Source: JACJXF01 sp964349045 (GTDB lineage: Bacteria > Bacteroidota > Bacteroidia > Bacteroidales > GCA-2748055). From it: a stretch of 46,182 nucleotides of DNA. The stretch's first letter is position 1, and each line of letters begins with the position of its first letter. Positions 1-7,614 of the stretch are shown here, piece after piece. Where the stretch lies: contig CAYGFI010000016.1 in assembly GCA_964349045.1 (NCBI GenBank), positions 1 through 46,182 of the forward strand. The letters run 5' to 3'. Below the pieces are notes generated by a model, which did not search any database, was not told the origin of the DNA, and was given only the letters and a program-made list of their open reading frames with translations. Made by a program: the position numbers and the translations under genes.

Positions 1-40
1 TTGTTTTTCAGGATAATAACGTTTTCTTTGCAATTTGTGC

Positions 41-95
41 CCATTGTGAATTCTTTGTGTCCATTGTGAATTCTTTGTGTCCCTTGTGGTTAAAA
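41..95. repeat. 20-bp tandem repeat, two perfect copies plus a partial third
   Basis: Bases 41-60 and 61-80 are identical (ccattgtgaa ttctttgtgt). The following bases cccttgtggtt keep the first part of the unit and then diverge. The array is short and intergenic. Confidence 0.75.
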
Positions 96-356
96 TATTT
101 AAATTCAACTGATTAGAATTTTTTGTCATTAGGTGAATAGTCACAGTAAAACGGATTGGAAAAATCCAGGAATTTTAAAACTATACATGCAGGCATGGAA
201 TCAAATGGTCAATTTCAAGGTTGAATCGTTGAAGAAAAACCTCAATAATCGATTATCCTGATAGATCCTCTGTCGTCACAAGTGTTCCTCAATATTTCCC
301 CGGGTCTTTTTTAATTTTTTAATATATCATTAACATAAAGTGGTAAAAAAAATATC

Positions 357-364
357 TATCTTTG
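357..364 (+). promoter_or_regulatory. Candidate Bacteroidota -7 promoter box
   Basis: The octamer TATCTTTG matches the Bacteroidota primary-sigma -7 consensus TAnnTTTG. It lies 37 bases before the start codon of the thioredoxin-like gene. No clear TTTG -33 element is seen at the expected distance, so the call rests on the -7 box and its position only. Confidence 0.4.
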
Positions 365-401
365 CAAAAATTTACATATATAGATATCAACTTGTATTAT
401 T

Positions 402-986
402 ATGAAGAATAAAATATTTTTATTGACTGTTTTAGCTGTTGCCTCTACAACAACAAATTGTTCATCTGTTCAAAGCGATCCTTTAAAGAATAATAAAATC
501 GCAGTAACGGAAACAAAAAATACACCGGCCGGATTAACTGTCGGTCTATCCATTGGAAACAGAGCGCCGGAATTAGAATATACCTCTCCTGATGGAACTA
601 TGATCAAACTTTCTTCACTCAAAGGAAAGATTGTGTTAATTGATTTCTGGGCATCCTGGTGCCCTCCGTGCAGGGTTGAAAATCCAAACCTGGTCAGAAC
701 TTATAATCAGTTTAAAGATGCAGAATTCAAAACCGGTAAGGGCTTTACAATTTACAGCGTTTCACTCGATCAGCAGAAAGAAAGATGGATTGGCGCGATT
801 AAATCAGACAATCTTTCCTGGGCTTACCATGTAAGTGATCTGAAAGGATGGCAGTCTGTTCCTGCTGCTATGTACCAGGTAAGATCTATTCCTGCCAGCT
901 TCCTTATCGATGGAAACGGAGTTATTGTTGCGACTAATCTCAGGGGAGAAACTTTAGGAGCACAACTAACATCGCTTTTGAAATAA
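402..986 (+). CDS. TlpA/ResA-like thioredoxin-fold lipoprotein
   Basis: This is a 194-residue envelope thiol-disulfide oxidoreductase of the TlpA/ResA family. A hydrophobic signal (residues 4-17) precedes a cysteine at 20 (TTTNC) that could be a lipidation site, though the lipobox is not ideal. The redox motif is WCPPC (Cys87 and Cys90) after the usual DFWASW strand, and the cis-proline is Pro164 in RSIPASF. Family members reduce cytochrome c apoproteins or other exported disulfides. The gene stands alone, with its own candidate promoter and a weak hairpin (987-1001) after the stop. The substrate cannot be deduced; proximity to many c-type cytochromes later in the window fits, but does not prove, a maturation role. 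Confidence 0.9.
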   Translation: MKNKIFLLTVLAVASTTTNCSSVQSDPLKNNKIAVTETKNTPAGLTVGLSIGNRAPELEYTSPDGTMIKLSSLKGKIVLIDFWASWCPPCRVENPNLVRTYNQFKDAEFKTGKGFTIYSVSLDQQKERWIGAIKSDNLSWAYHVSDLKGWQSVPAAMYQVRSIPASFLIDGNGVIVATNLRGETLGAQLTSLLK

Positions 987-1001
987 CCGGAAAAAGTCCG
1001 G
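987..1001 (+). terminator. Weak stem-loop after the thioredoxin-like gene
   Basis: The arms CCGGA and TCCGG (987-991, 997-1001) with a 5-base loop follow the stop codon. There is no strong T tract, so termination activity is uncertain. Confidence 0.3.
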
Positions 1002-1019
1002 AATTTGAATTGATATGAA

Positions 1020-1265
1020 TTAAAATTCGTTTTCAAGGATTTCGTTCAAAACTTTCTTTAACACAGTCAGGTCATTTTTTGCGGCATCCCATACAATTCT
1101 GTATTCAATGGCATGATATTCATGCAAAATAAAATTTCTAAAGCCCCTGATTTTATGCCATGGATATGGATACCGGGAAAGAATTGTGTATGAACAATCA
1201 TTCATAGTCAATAAGTATATCCCTGCCACCGGAACAATGATTTCTGCCAAATTTCTTAAAAACAT
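1020..1265 (-). pseudogene. HepT-like (DUF86) toxin remnant, N-terminally incomplete
   Basis: The last ~45 residues of this 81-codon frame match the C-terminal half of HepT/DUF86 ribonuclease-type toxins. It has the PWHKIRGFRN segment, the R-x4-H catalytic pattern (RNFILHEY) and the closing IVWDAAKNDL...LKKVL helix. The family is usually about 110-120 residues. The first ~33 residues here only vaguely resemble the expected RNLxxIGEA helix and have the wrong spacing, and no upstream in-frame extension is seen. The usual nucleotidyltransferase partner (MntA) is absent. The best reading is a decayed orphan of a HepT-MntA pair; a short functional protein cannot be excluded. Confidence 0.55.
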
Positions 1266-1351
1266 CTGTTGATTCTGTCAATTTGTCCTTTCAGACATTA
1301 TTGGCAAACTATTTGACGCCTCCAAGGGGTCAGCATTAAAATTTATTCAAT

Positions 1352-1933
1352 ATGGTAAAAAAGGACAATTCAGAGGTTAAAGAGAATCAGCCAGAACCGT
1401 TAAAAGATAAACATCATACCAAGTATCAGAAGCATAAACCGACAGCAGAAAAACCTGTTTCGGAAGAAATTGATTTGCTCAAATCACAGCTTGTAATTGC
1501 TGAACAAAAGCTGATTGAAAGTCAGGATAAGTATTTACGATTATCTGCTGAATTCGACAATTACAGAAAACGGACCCTGAAAGAGAAAACAGATTTACTG
1601 AAAATGGCGGGTGAAGATACCATTATCAGAATACTTCCGGTACTTGACGATTTTGAGAGAGCCATGGCAGCCATGCAGACTTCAAAAGACATTGAAGCTG
1701 TAAAAGATGGCATCACATTAATTTATACCAAATTAAAAGAAACGCTTACCCAACTGGGAATAAAAGAAATTGAGGCCCTGAACCTGGAGTTCAATACGGA
1801 CCTTCATGAAGCAGTCACAAAAATTCCTGCCCCACAGGATGATTTAAAAGGTAAAGTAGTGGATGTTATTCAAAAAGGTTACTTTTTAAATGATAAGATT
1901 TTACGTTTTGCAAAAGTTGTTATCGGGGAATAA
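1352..1933 (+). CDS. grpE: Nucleotide exchange factor GrpE
   Basis: This is a 193-residue GrpE, the ADP/ATP exchange factor of the DnaK chaperone. A charged, low-complexity N-terminus (about residues 1-38) leads into the long dimerisation coiled coil with the family segment EFDNYRKRTLKEK. The C-terminal beta domain carries the conserved NTDLHEAVTKIPA and IIQKGY-like (VIQKGYFLNDKILRFAKVVIG) signatures. Length is normal for the phylum. The gene ends 15 bases before dnaJ in the same direction, so the two are almost surely cotranscribed. dnaK is not in the window. No CIRCE-type operator was recognised upstream. Confidence 0.97.
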   Translation: MVKKDNSEVKENQPEPLKDKHHTKYQKHKPTAEKPVSEEIDLLKSQLVIAEQKLIESQDKYLRLSAEFDNYRKRTLKEKTDLLKMAGEDTIIRILPVLDDFERAMAAMQTSKDIEAVKDGITLIYTKLKETLTQLGIKEIEALNLEFNTDLHEAVTKIPAPQDDLKGKVVDVIQKGYFLNDKILRFAKVVIGE

Positions 1934-1948
1934 AGAGCTTAAATAAAT

Positions 1949-3100
1949 ATGACAAAAAGAGATTATTACGAGGTTTTAGACGTCTCCAAAGGGGCCAGCG
2001 CCGAGGAAATTAAAAAGGCCTACCGGAAAATGGCTTTGCTTTATCATCCCGATAAAAATCCGGATAATAAAGAGGCCGAGAATAAATTCAAGGAGGCGGC
2101 TGAGGCATACGATGTACTTTCCAATCCCCAGAAAAAAGCAAAATACGATCAGTATGGTCACTCCGCTTTTAGTAATGGTGGAGGTTCCGGTGGATTCTCA
2201 GGCGGAGGGATGACTGTTGAAGATATTTTTGAGCATTTTGGTGATATTTTCGGGGGATTTGGCGGATTTGGAGGGTTTGGCGGAGGTCGCCAGGCTCAGC
2301 GCAGGCAGAATAAGGGATCCAATCTTCGCGTTAAGGTCAAACTTACTCTCGAAGAAATTTCCAAAGGAGTTGAAAAAAAGATTAAAGTAAAGAAGTATGT
2401 TTCATGCCAGGATTGTAGCGGTACCGGTGCAAAAAGCGGAAGTTCCTATAATACATGCACCACCTGTAACGGTAATGGGCAGGTAACCCGGGTTACCAAT
2501 ACTTTTCTCGGGGCCATGCAAACTACCCAGACATGCCCGACATGCAATGGCGAAGGTCGTACCATTTCCAGCAAATGTAACAGTTGTTACGGAGAGGGTA
2601 TGGTAAGTAAAGATGAAACCATTTCGTTTTCTATACCTGCCGGAGTTGCTGAGGGAATGCAGCTAAAAGTTTCAGGAAAAGGAAATGCAGCCCGCAGGGG
2701 TGGGGTTAATGGCGACCTTCTGGTTTTGATTACTGAAGAACAGCATCCTGAACTTATCCGCGACGGAAATGACCTTTTATATAACATGTATCTTACCATT
2801 CCTGACGCTATTACAGGTACTACAGTGGAAATTCCAACTATCGATGGTAAGATTAAAATAAAAATAGATCCCGGCACTCAGCCTGGTAAAATACTTAGAA
2901 TCAGGGGTAAAGGCGTTCCTGATGTGAATGGCTATGGAAAAGGAGATCTGCTGGTTTCCATCAACGTATGGGTTCCCAGGAGTTTAAATAAAGATGAATA
3001 TAAACTTTTTGAAAAACTCAAAGATTCAAGTAACTTTATTCCAAATCCCGATAAAAACGATAAGACCTTCTTTGATCGCATGAGAAATCTTTTCGAATAA
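1949..3100 (+). CDS. dnaJ: Chaperone protein DnaJ
   Basis: This 383-residue type I DnaJ has all three domains. The J domain occupies about residues 4-70 with the HPD motif at 33-35. A Gly/Phe-rich linker spans about 75-115. The zinc-binding region has four CxxCxGxG motifs (CQDCSGTG, CTTCNGNG, CPTCNGEG, CNSCYGEG), followed by the two substrate-binding beta domains. It stimulates DnaK ATP hydrolysis and delivers unfolded substrates in the cytoplasm. It lies directly after grpE and 12 bases before an ABC ATPase gene, so transcription may continue into the ABC transporter. Confidence 0.98.
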   Translation: MTKRDYYEVLDVSKGASAEEIKKAYRKMALLYHPDKNPDNKEAENKFKEAAEAYDVLSNPQKKAKYDQYGHSAFSNGGGSGGFSGGGMTVEDIFEHFGDIFGGFGGFGGFGGGRQAQRRQNKGSNLRVKVKLTLEEISKGVEKKIKVKKYVSCQDCSGTGAKSGSSYNTCTTCNGNGQVTRVTNTFLGAMQTTQTCPTCNGEGRTISSKCNSCYGEGMVSKDETISFSIPAGVAEGMQLKVSGKGNAARRGGVNGDLLVLITEEQHPELIRDGNDLLYNMYLTIPDAITGTTVEIPTIDGKIKIKIDPGTQPGKILRIRGKGVPDVNGYGKGDLLVSINVWVPRSLNKDEYKLFEKLKDSSNFIPNPDKNDKTFFDRMRNLFE

Positions 3101-3112
3101 AAACTTATTCTA

Positions 3113-4048
3113 ATGGAGCTATTTCAGGCTAAAAATGTAGTTAAGGAATTTTCCAATCATCTTGCTCTCAACAATGTATCCATTTCTGTTCCGGAAAATA
3201 GTATCTTCGGACTTTTAGGTCCCAACGGGGCAGGTAAAACTACGCTAATCCGCATTATCAACCAGATTACTGCTCCCGACAAAGGACAACTGTTCTTTGA
3301 GGGGAGAAAAATGAAATCTGATGATATCTACCAGATTGGGTACCTCCCTGAAGAAAGAGGACTTTACAAAAAAATGAAAGTTGGCGAGCAGTCTCTTTAT
3401 CTTGCCCGGTTAAAAGGCCTTTCAAAGTTCGATGCATTAAAAAAACTTAAATACTGGTTTGAAAAGTTTGAAATGACCGAATGGTGGAATAAAAAGGTCG
3501 AAGAACTTTCCAAAGGGATGCAACAGAAAGTCCAGTTCGTTACCACAATTCTGCACGAGCCCAGATTGCTGATTTTTGATGAACCCTTCAGCGGATTTGA
3601 TCCTATCAACGCCAACCTTCTTAAAAATGAAATACTGGAATTAAAGAGAAAAGGTTCAACCATCATTTTCTCAACCCATAATATGAGTTCGGTGGAGGAA
3701 CTTTGCGACCGAATCAGTCTGATCAATAAGTCGGAGGTAATTCTCGAAGGAGAAATTTTTGACATTAAGAAAACCTACCGAACTAATGTATATGAATTAA
3801 GCTATTCAGGCGATCCTCAGAAACTGCAAACAGGTTTAGGTTATACATACAAATTATTAACCAATACTACAGAAAATCATATTCATTTCGCCAGCATAAA
3901 GACTCAAACCGAAGATACGGAAAACCGGCTCCTGAAAGAACTGATTCCACTAGTGAATATCATATCATTCAATGAGTTAATACCTTCCATGAATGATGTT
4001 TTTATCCGGGTAGTGGAAGAGACAAACAAGAAAAACGCAGTCTTATAA
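3113..4048 (+). CDS. ABC transporter ATP-binding protein (NatA-like)
   Basis: This 311-residue ATPase belongs to an ABC-2 type exporter. Walker A is GPNGAGKT (36-43), the ABC signature is LSKGMQQ (132-138), and Walker B is LLIFDEP (152-158). The D-loop is SGFDP and the switch histidine is in STHNMSS. A ~90-residue C-terminal extension resembles the regulatory tail (DUF4162-like) of NatA/YhaQ proteins. It is followed after 10 bases by its permease gene. The Bacillus NatAB pair exports sodium, but many homologues handle unknown substrates, so the substrate is left open. Confidence 0.92.
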   Translation: MELFQAKNVVKEFSNHLALNNVSISVPENSIFGLLGPNGAGKTTLIRIINQITAPDKGQLFFEGRKMKSDDIYQIGYLPEERGLYKKMKVGEQSLYLARLKGLSKFDALKKLKYWFEKFEMTEWWNKKVEELSKGMQQKVQFVTTILHEPRLLIFDEPFSGFDPINANLLKNEILELKRKGSTIIFSTHNMSSVEELCDRISLINKSEVILEGEIFDIKKTYRTNVYELSYSGDPQKLQTGLGYTYKLLTNTTENHIHFASIKTQTEDTENRLLKELIPLVNIISFNELIPSMNDVFIRVVEETNKKNAVL

Positions 4049-4058
4049 ATTTGTTCCG

Positions 4059-5405
4059 ATGCAAAAAATCCTACTAATCATTCAGCGGGAATACCTTACC
4101 CGGGTCAGGAAAAAATCCTTTCTGATCATGACAGTTCTTGGACCAGTTCTTTTTGCAGCTTTCATGGTTCTTCCTGCATGGTTTGCAACTATGGAAGACA
4201 CCGAAGTCAGAACCATAGCAGTTGTCGACAGCACCAACCTATTCTACAACGTACTGCCGGAAACAGAATACATCAAGTTCACATACCCTGAAGGGGTTAC
4301 TCTTAAGGAACTCCAGAATAATTTTGAACAAACCGGTTACAGCGCCATACTGTTTATTCCACAGAACATCCTTGCTTCAAACACCACCCTGTTATACTCA
4401 AATAAACAACCCAGTATGACAGTGTCCATGCACATAAAAAACTCTATTGAGAAAGAAATTGAAAATCAAAAACTGAAAGCCAATAATATTGATAACCTGG
4501 ATGAAATTTTAAAATCCATCAAAACAAACATAAATCTCCGGAACATAACCTGGAGTGATGATGGCAAAGAAAAAGAGAGTAACACCGGTCTGGCAATGGG
4601 CATCGGATATGGAAGCGGTATGTTGATATATTTCTTCATTTTCCTTTTCGGAGCCCAGGTCATGAGAGGGGTTATTGAAGAAAAAACCAACCGTATAGTG
4701 GAAGTCATTGTTTCGTCTGTAAAACCTTTTCAATTAATGATGGGGAAGATAATTGGTGTAGGACTGGTTGGTCTGACCCAGTTTGTATTATGGATATTGC
4801 TTACATTTATCTTTATCGCGGGAGTTCAGAAAGTACTTTTCCCTGAACTATCAAAAACACCCACCGAACAGGTCCTTTCCCAGGATATTATGACCGGTAA
4901 GCAACTGGATGCTGCTAAATTAACCTATTCTGAGCCGGAGCCACAGATCCTGGAAGAAATATTTTCCTCAATAGGAGATGTGAACTTCGTTCTGATCTTA
5001 GGAATGTTTATTTTCTATTTTCTTGGCGGTTATCTTCTTTACGCCTCATTTTTTGCCATAATCGGTTCAGCTGTCGATAATGATGCGGATACTCAGCAAT
5101 TCATGTTACCAGTAACCCTACCCCTGATTGTTGCCATATTCGTGATGATTAACACCATCAGCAACCCGGAAGGTCCGCTGGCATTCTGGTTTAGCATGAT
5201 CCCCCTCACCTCCCCCGTGGTTATGATGGTAAGAATACCTTTCCATCCCGCTGCATGGGAAATCATGCTTTCTTCAGTAATACTGGTTATTACTTTTATT
5301 GGATCCACCTGGATGGCAGGGAAAATTTACAGAACCGGTATTTTAATGTATGGAAAAAAAGCTTCCTATAGAGAACTCTGGAAATGGCTCAGATATAAAT
5401 CTTAG
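4059..5405 (+). CDS. ABC-2 type permease (NatB/YhaP-like)
   Basis: This 448-residue membrane subunit pairs with the preceding ATPase. One N-terminal helix (about residues 22-42) is followed by a large extracytoplasmic domain (about 45-175). A cluster of five or six helices then runs from about 180 to 430 and contains the family segment VIEEKTNRIVEVIVSSVKPFQLMMGKIIG. This is the ABC2_membrane_3 arrangement seen in NatB. The gene ends 2 bases before the Ppx/GppA gene, suggesting one transcript. The substrate is unknown; sodium or a toxic compound is only an analogy. Confidence 0.9.
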   Translation: MQKILLIIQREYLTRVRKKSFLIMTVLGPVLFAAFMVLPAWFATMEDTEVRTIAVVDSTNLFYNVLPETEYIKFTYPEGVTLKELQNNFEQTGYSAILFIPQNILASNTTLLYSNKQPSMTVSMHIKNSIEKEIENQKLKANNIDNLDEILKSIKTNINLRNITWSDDGKEKESNTGLAMGIGYGSGMLIYFFIFLFGAQVMRGVIEEKTNRIVEVIVSSVKPFQLMMGKIIGVGLVGLTQFVLWILLTFIFIAGVQKVLFPELSKTPTEQVLSQDIMTGKQLDAAKLTYSEPEPQILEEIFSSIGDVNFVLILGMFIFYFLGGYLLYASFFAIIGSAVDNDADTQQFMLPVTLPLIVAIFVMINTISNPEGPLAFWFSMIPLTSPVVMMVRIPFHPAAWEIMLSSVILVITFIGSTWMAGKIYRTGILMYGKKASYRELWKWLRYKS

Positions 5406-5407
5406 AA

Positions 5408-6361
5408 ATGATGTATCCACACAATTCTGAAACAACACGAATTGCTATCCTCGATTTCGGTACTAATACCTTTAATCTGTTGATTACAGAGGTTAGCGCT
5501 GAAAACAAACTCAATGTATTGCATACTTCAAAAGAAGCGGTAAAACTTGGAGAAGGTGGCATTACAAAAAAAATCATTACCGAACAGGCTTTTAAAAGAG
5601 GTCTTTCAGCAATAGAAAGACATCTTGTAAAAGTGAAAGAATTTAATGTCAACAAGGTATACGCGTTTGCTACCTCTGCCATACGCGAGGCTTCTAACGG
5701 AAAAGATTTTATATTTGCGGTCCAGGAAAAATTTGATATATATGTTCTGATCATCCCGGGGGAAAGGGAGGCAGAAATGATTTACCGTGGTGTACGGCTT
5801 TCAATTGACATGGAGGAAAAACCCATGCTTATTCTTGATATAGGCGGGGGAAGCAATGAATTTATCATTGCTAATAAAAAAGAGATTTTCTGGAAGCATA
5901 GTTTTAATCTTGGAATGGCCCGCTTATTAGAGACTTTCAATCCATCTGATCCTATCTCCAGGCAGCAGATTGAAAAACTCAAAGCCTATCTGAAAACTGA
6001 ATTAAAAGAATTATTTGCTGCTGTCTCAAAGTATAAACCTGGTGTATTGTTAGGCGCTTCCGGTTCATTCGAAACAATTTCTGCAATTCTGAAGCACCGC
6101 AAACCCGGCAGGTATGGCCCAAACCACAATCCCGCCAGGGAAATAAATCTTGAGGATTTTTTTGAGTTACATGAAATCCTGTTGAAATCAACTATAGAAG
6201 AAAGAAGGGTGATGCAGGGTATGGAACCTGTGAGAGTTGAAATGATCGTACTGGCTTCCATCTTTATTTTTGTTACGATAAAGGAATGCGGAATCAATAA
6301 AATTATCCAGTCTGATTATGCTTTAAAAGAGGGTGTGATTGCTGAGATACTTAACCTTTGA
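5408..6361 (+). CDS. Ppx/GppA family phosphatase (exopolyphosphatase-like)
   Basis: This 317-residue protein is of the actin-like ASKHA fold. It has the phosphate-1 loop ILDFGTNTFNLLI near residue 15 and the phosphate-2 loop LILDIGGGSNEFI near residue 140. Family members hydrolyse inorganic polyphosphate (Ppx) or the alarmone pppGpp (GppA). The protein is about the length of single-module Ppx/GppA proteins and lacks the C-terminal HD-like extension of the ~500-residue enterobacterial enzymes. Which substrate it uses cannot be told from sequence. It sits 12 bases upstream of a sigma-54 response regulator, a pairing that hints at a stress or nutrient signal. Confidence 0.9.
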   Translation: MMYPHNSETTRIAILDFGTNTFNLLITEVSAENKLNVLHTSKEAVKLGEGGITKKIITEQAFKRGLSAIERHLVKVKEFNVNKVYAFATSAIREASNGKDFIFAVQEKFDIYVLIIPGEREAEMIYRGVRLSIDMEEKPMLILDIGGGSNEFIIANKKEIFWKHSFNLGMARLLETFNPSDPISRQQIEKLKAYLKTELKELFAAVSKYKPGVLLGASGSFETISAILKHRKPGRYGPNHNPAREINLEDFFELHEILLKSTIEERRVMQGMEPVRVEMIVLASIFIFVTIKECGINKIIQSDYALKEGVIAEILNL

Positions 6362-6373
6362 AATCCCCGAATA

Positions 6374-7543
6374 ATGGCGAAAATTCTGGTAATTGACGAT
6401 GAAAAGAGCATAAGAACCACGCTTCAGGAAATTCTTCAATACGAAAATCATGAAGTGGACATGGCTTCCGGCGGACCGGAAGGGCTTGAGATGTTCAGTA
6501 TGAAAAAGTACGACATTGTATTATGCGATATTAAAATGCCGGAAATGGATGGACTTGAAGTTTTGGAAAAAATATTTGAAAAAAGTTCAGACACCCAGGT
6601 AATTATGATCTCAGGCCATGGAAATGTTGAAAATGCGGTTCAGGCCATAAAACAAGGCGCATACGATTTTATTCAAAAACCATTGGATCTGAACCGTTTG
6701 CTGATCACTATCCGTAACGCCCTCGATAAATCAAGTCTTATCAGTGAGACAACGGTACTTAAGAAAAAAGTGAGCAAAACACTCGAGATGGTCGGTGAAT
6801 CTGCAGCCATCAGCCAGGTTAAGGAAATGATTGAAAAGGTTGCCCCAACGGATGCCCGCGTTCTCATAACAGGCGACAATGGGACCGGTAAAGAACTCGT
6901 GGCCCGTTGGCTTCACGAGAAAAGCGAAAGATCTGCCTACCCTTTTGTAGAAGTGAATTGTGCGGCCATCCCCTCCGAACTTATTGAGAGCGAACTTTTT
7001 GGTCACGAGAAAGGCGCTTTTACCTCGGCTATCAAACAGAGAAAAGGCAAATTTGAACAGGCAGACGGAGGGACTCTGTTTCTCGATGAAATTGGCGATA
7101 TGAGTCTTTCCGCGCAGGCAAAAGTTCTCCGCGCACTTCAGGAACATAAAATTACCAGGGTTGGATCTGATAATGATATTACCGTAAATGTGCGTATTAT
7201 TGCTGCCACCAATAAAAATCTCAAGGTTGAAATCGAAAAAAACCGTTTCCGCGAAGACCTTTACCACCGGCTCAGTGTAATTCTGATCCATGTTCCCTCC
7301 CTCAATGAAAGAATTGATGATATCCCGATGCTGAGCAATTATTTTAATGAGATTATCTGCAGCGAATACGGTATGCCCCTTAAGATAATCACACCCGATG
7401 CTGTTAAAGCGCTTCAGGAAATTAACTGGACAGGCAACATACGGGAATTCAGAAATGTACTCGAGAGACTTATTATTCTGTGCGACAAACAAATAACCGG
7501 AAAAGATGTTCAGCTTTTTGCCCAACCTATCGGTAAAAACTGA
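6374..7543 (+). CDS. Sigma-54 activator response regulator without a C-terminal HTH
   Basis: This 389-residue NtrC-type regulator starts with a receiver domain (residues 3-118; acidic pocket DDE, phospho-acceptor Asp52, conserved Lys100). The AAA+ sigma-54 interaction domain follows, with Walker A GDNGTGKE (165-172), a GAFTSA loop (212-217) in place of the common GAFTGA, and Walker B GTLFLDE (231-237). The sequence stops soon after the sensor II helix (NIREFRNVLERLII). The usual Fis-type DNA-binding helix-turn-helix of ~45 residues is missing and does not appear in any frame downstream. No histidine kinase gene is adjacent. It may activate sigma-54 holoenzyme from solution or act through another protein. 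Confidence 0.93.
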   Translation: MAKILVIDDEKSIRTTLQEILQYENHEVDMASGGPEGLEMFSMKKYDIVLCDIKMPEMDGLEVLEKIFEKSSDTQVIMISGHGNVENAVQAIKQGAYDFIQKPLDLNRLLITIRNALDKSSLISETTVLKKKVSKTLEMVGESAAISQVKEMIEKVAPTDARVLITGDNGTGKELVARWLHEKSERSAYPFVEVNCAAIPSELIESELFGHEKGAFTSAIKQRKGKFEQADGGTLFLDEIGDMSLSAQAKVLRALQEHKITRVGSDNDITVNVRIIAATNKNLKVEIEKNRFREDLYHRLSVILIHVPSLNERIDDIPMLSNYFNEIICSEYGMPLKIITPDAVKALQEINWTGNIREFRNVLERLIILCDKQITGKDVQLFAQPIGKN

Positions 7544-7614
7544 TATTTCTTTTTGACGATTAAATGAATTTCGTTATTTTACGCTGATCAGATAGATAAC
7601 CTCTACCATTAAGC

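Larger units (their letters stand above)
1..401. other. Intergenic region with short tandem repeat
   Basis: No gene is seen here. It holds two perfect 20-bp tandem copies (41-60 and 61-80, beginning ccattgtgaa) and a decayed third copy starting at 81. The rest is AT-rich leader for the thioredoxin-like gene at 402, with a candidate promoter at 357-364. Short degenerate tandem repeats of this look are common in intergenic DNA of Bacteroidota; no function can be assigned. Confidence 0.6.

Noticed and set aside
6731..7525. 264-codon frame on the minus strand
   Set aside because: It is antisense to the sigma-54 regulator, whose domains are unmistakable. The minus frame has no homology.
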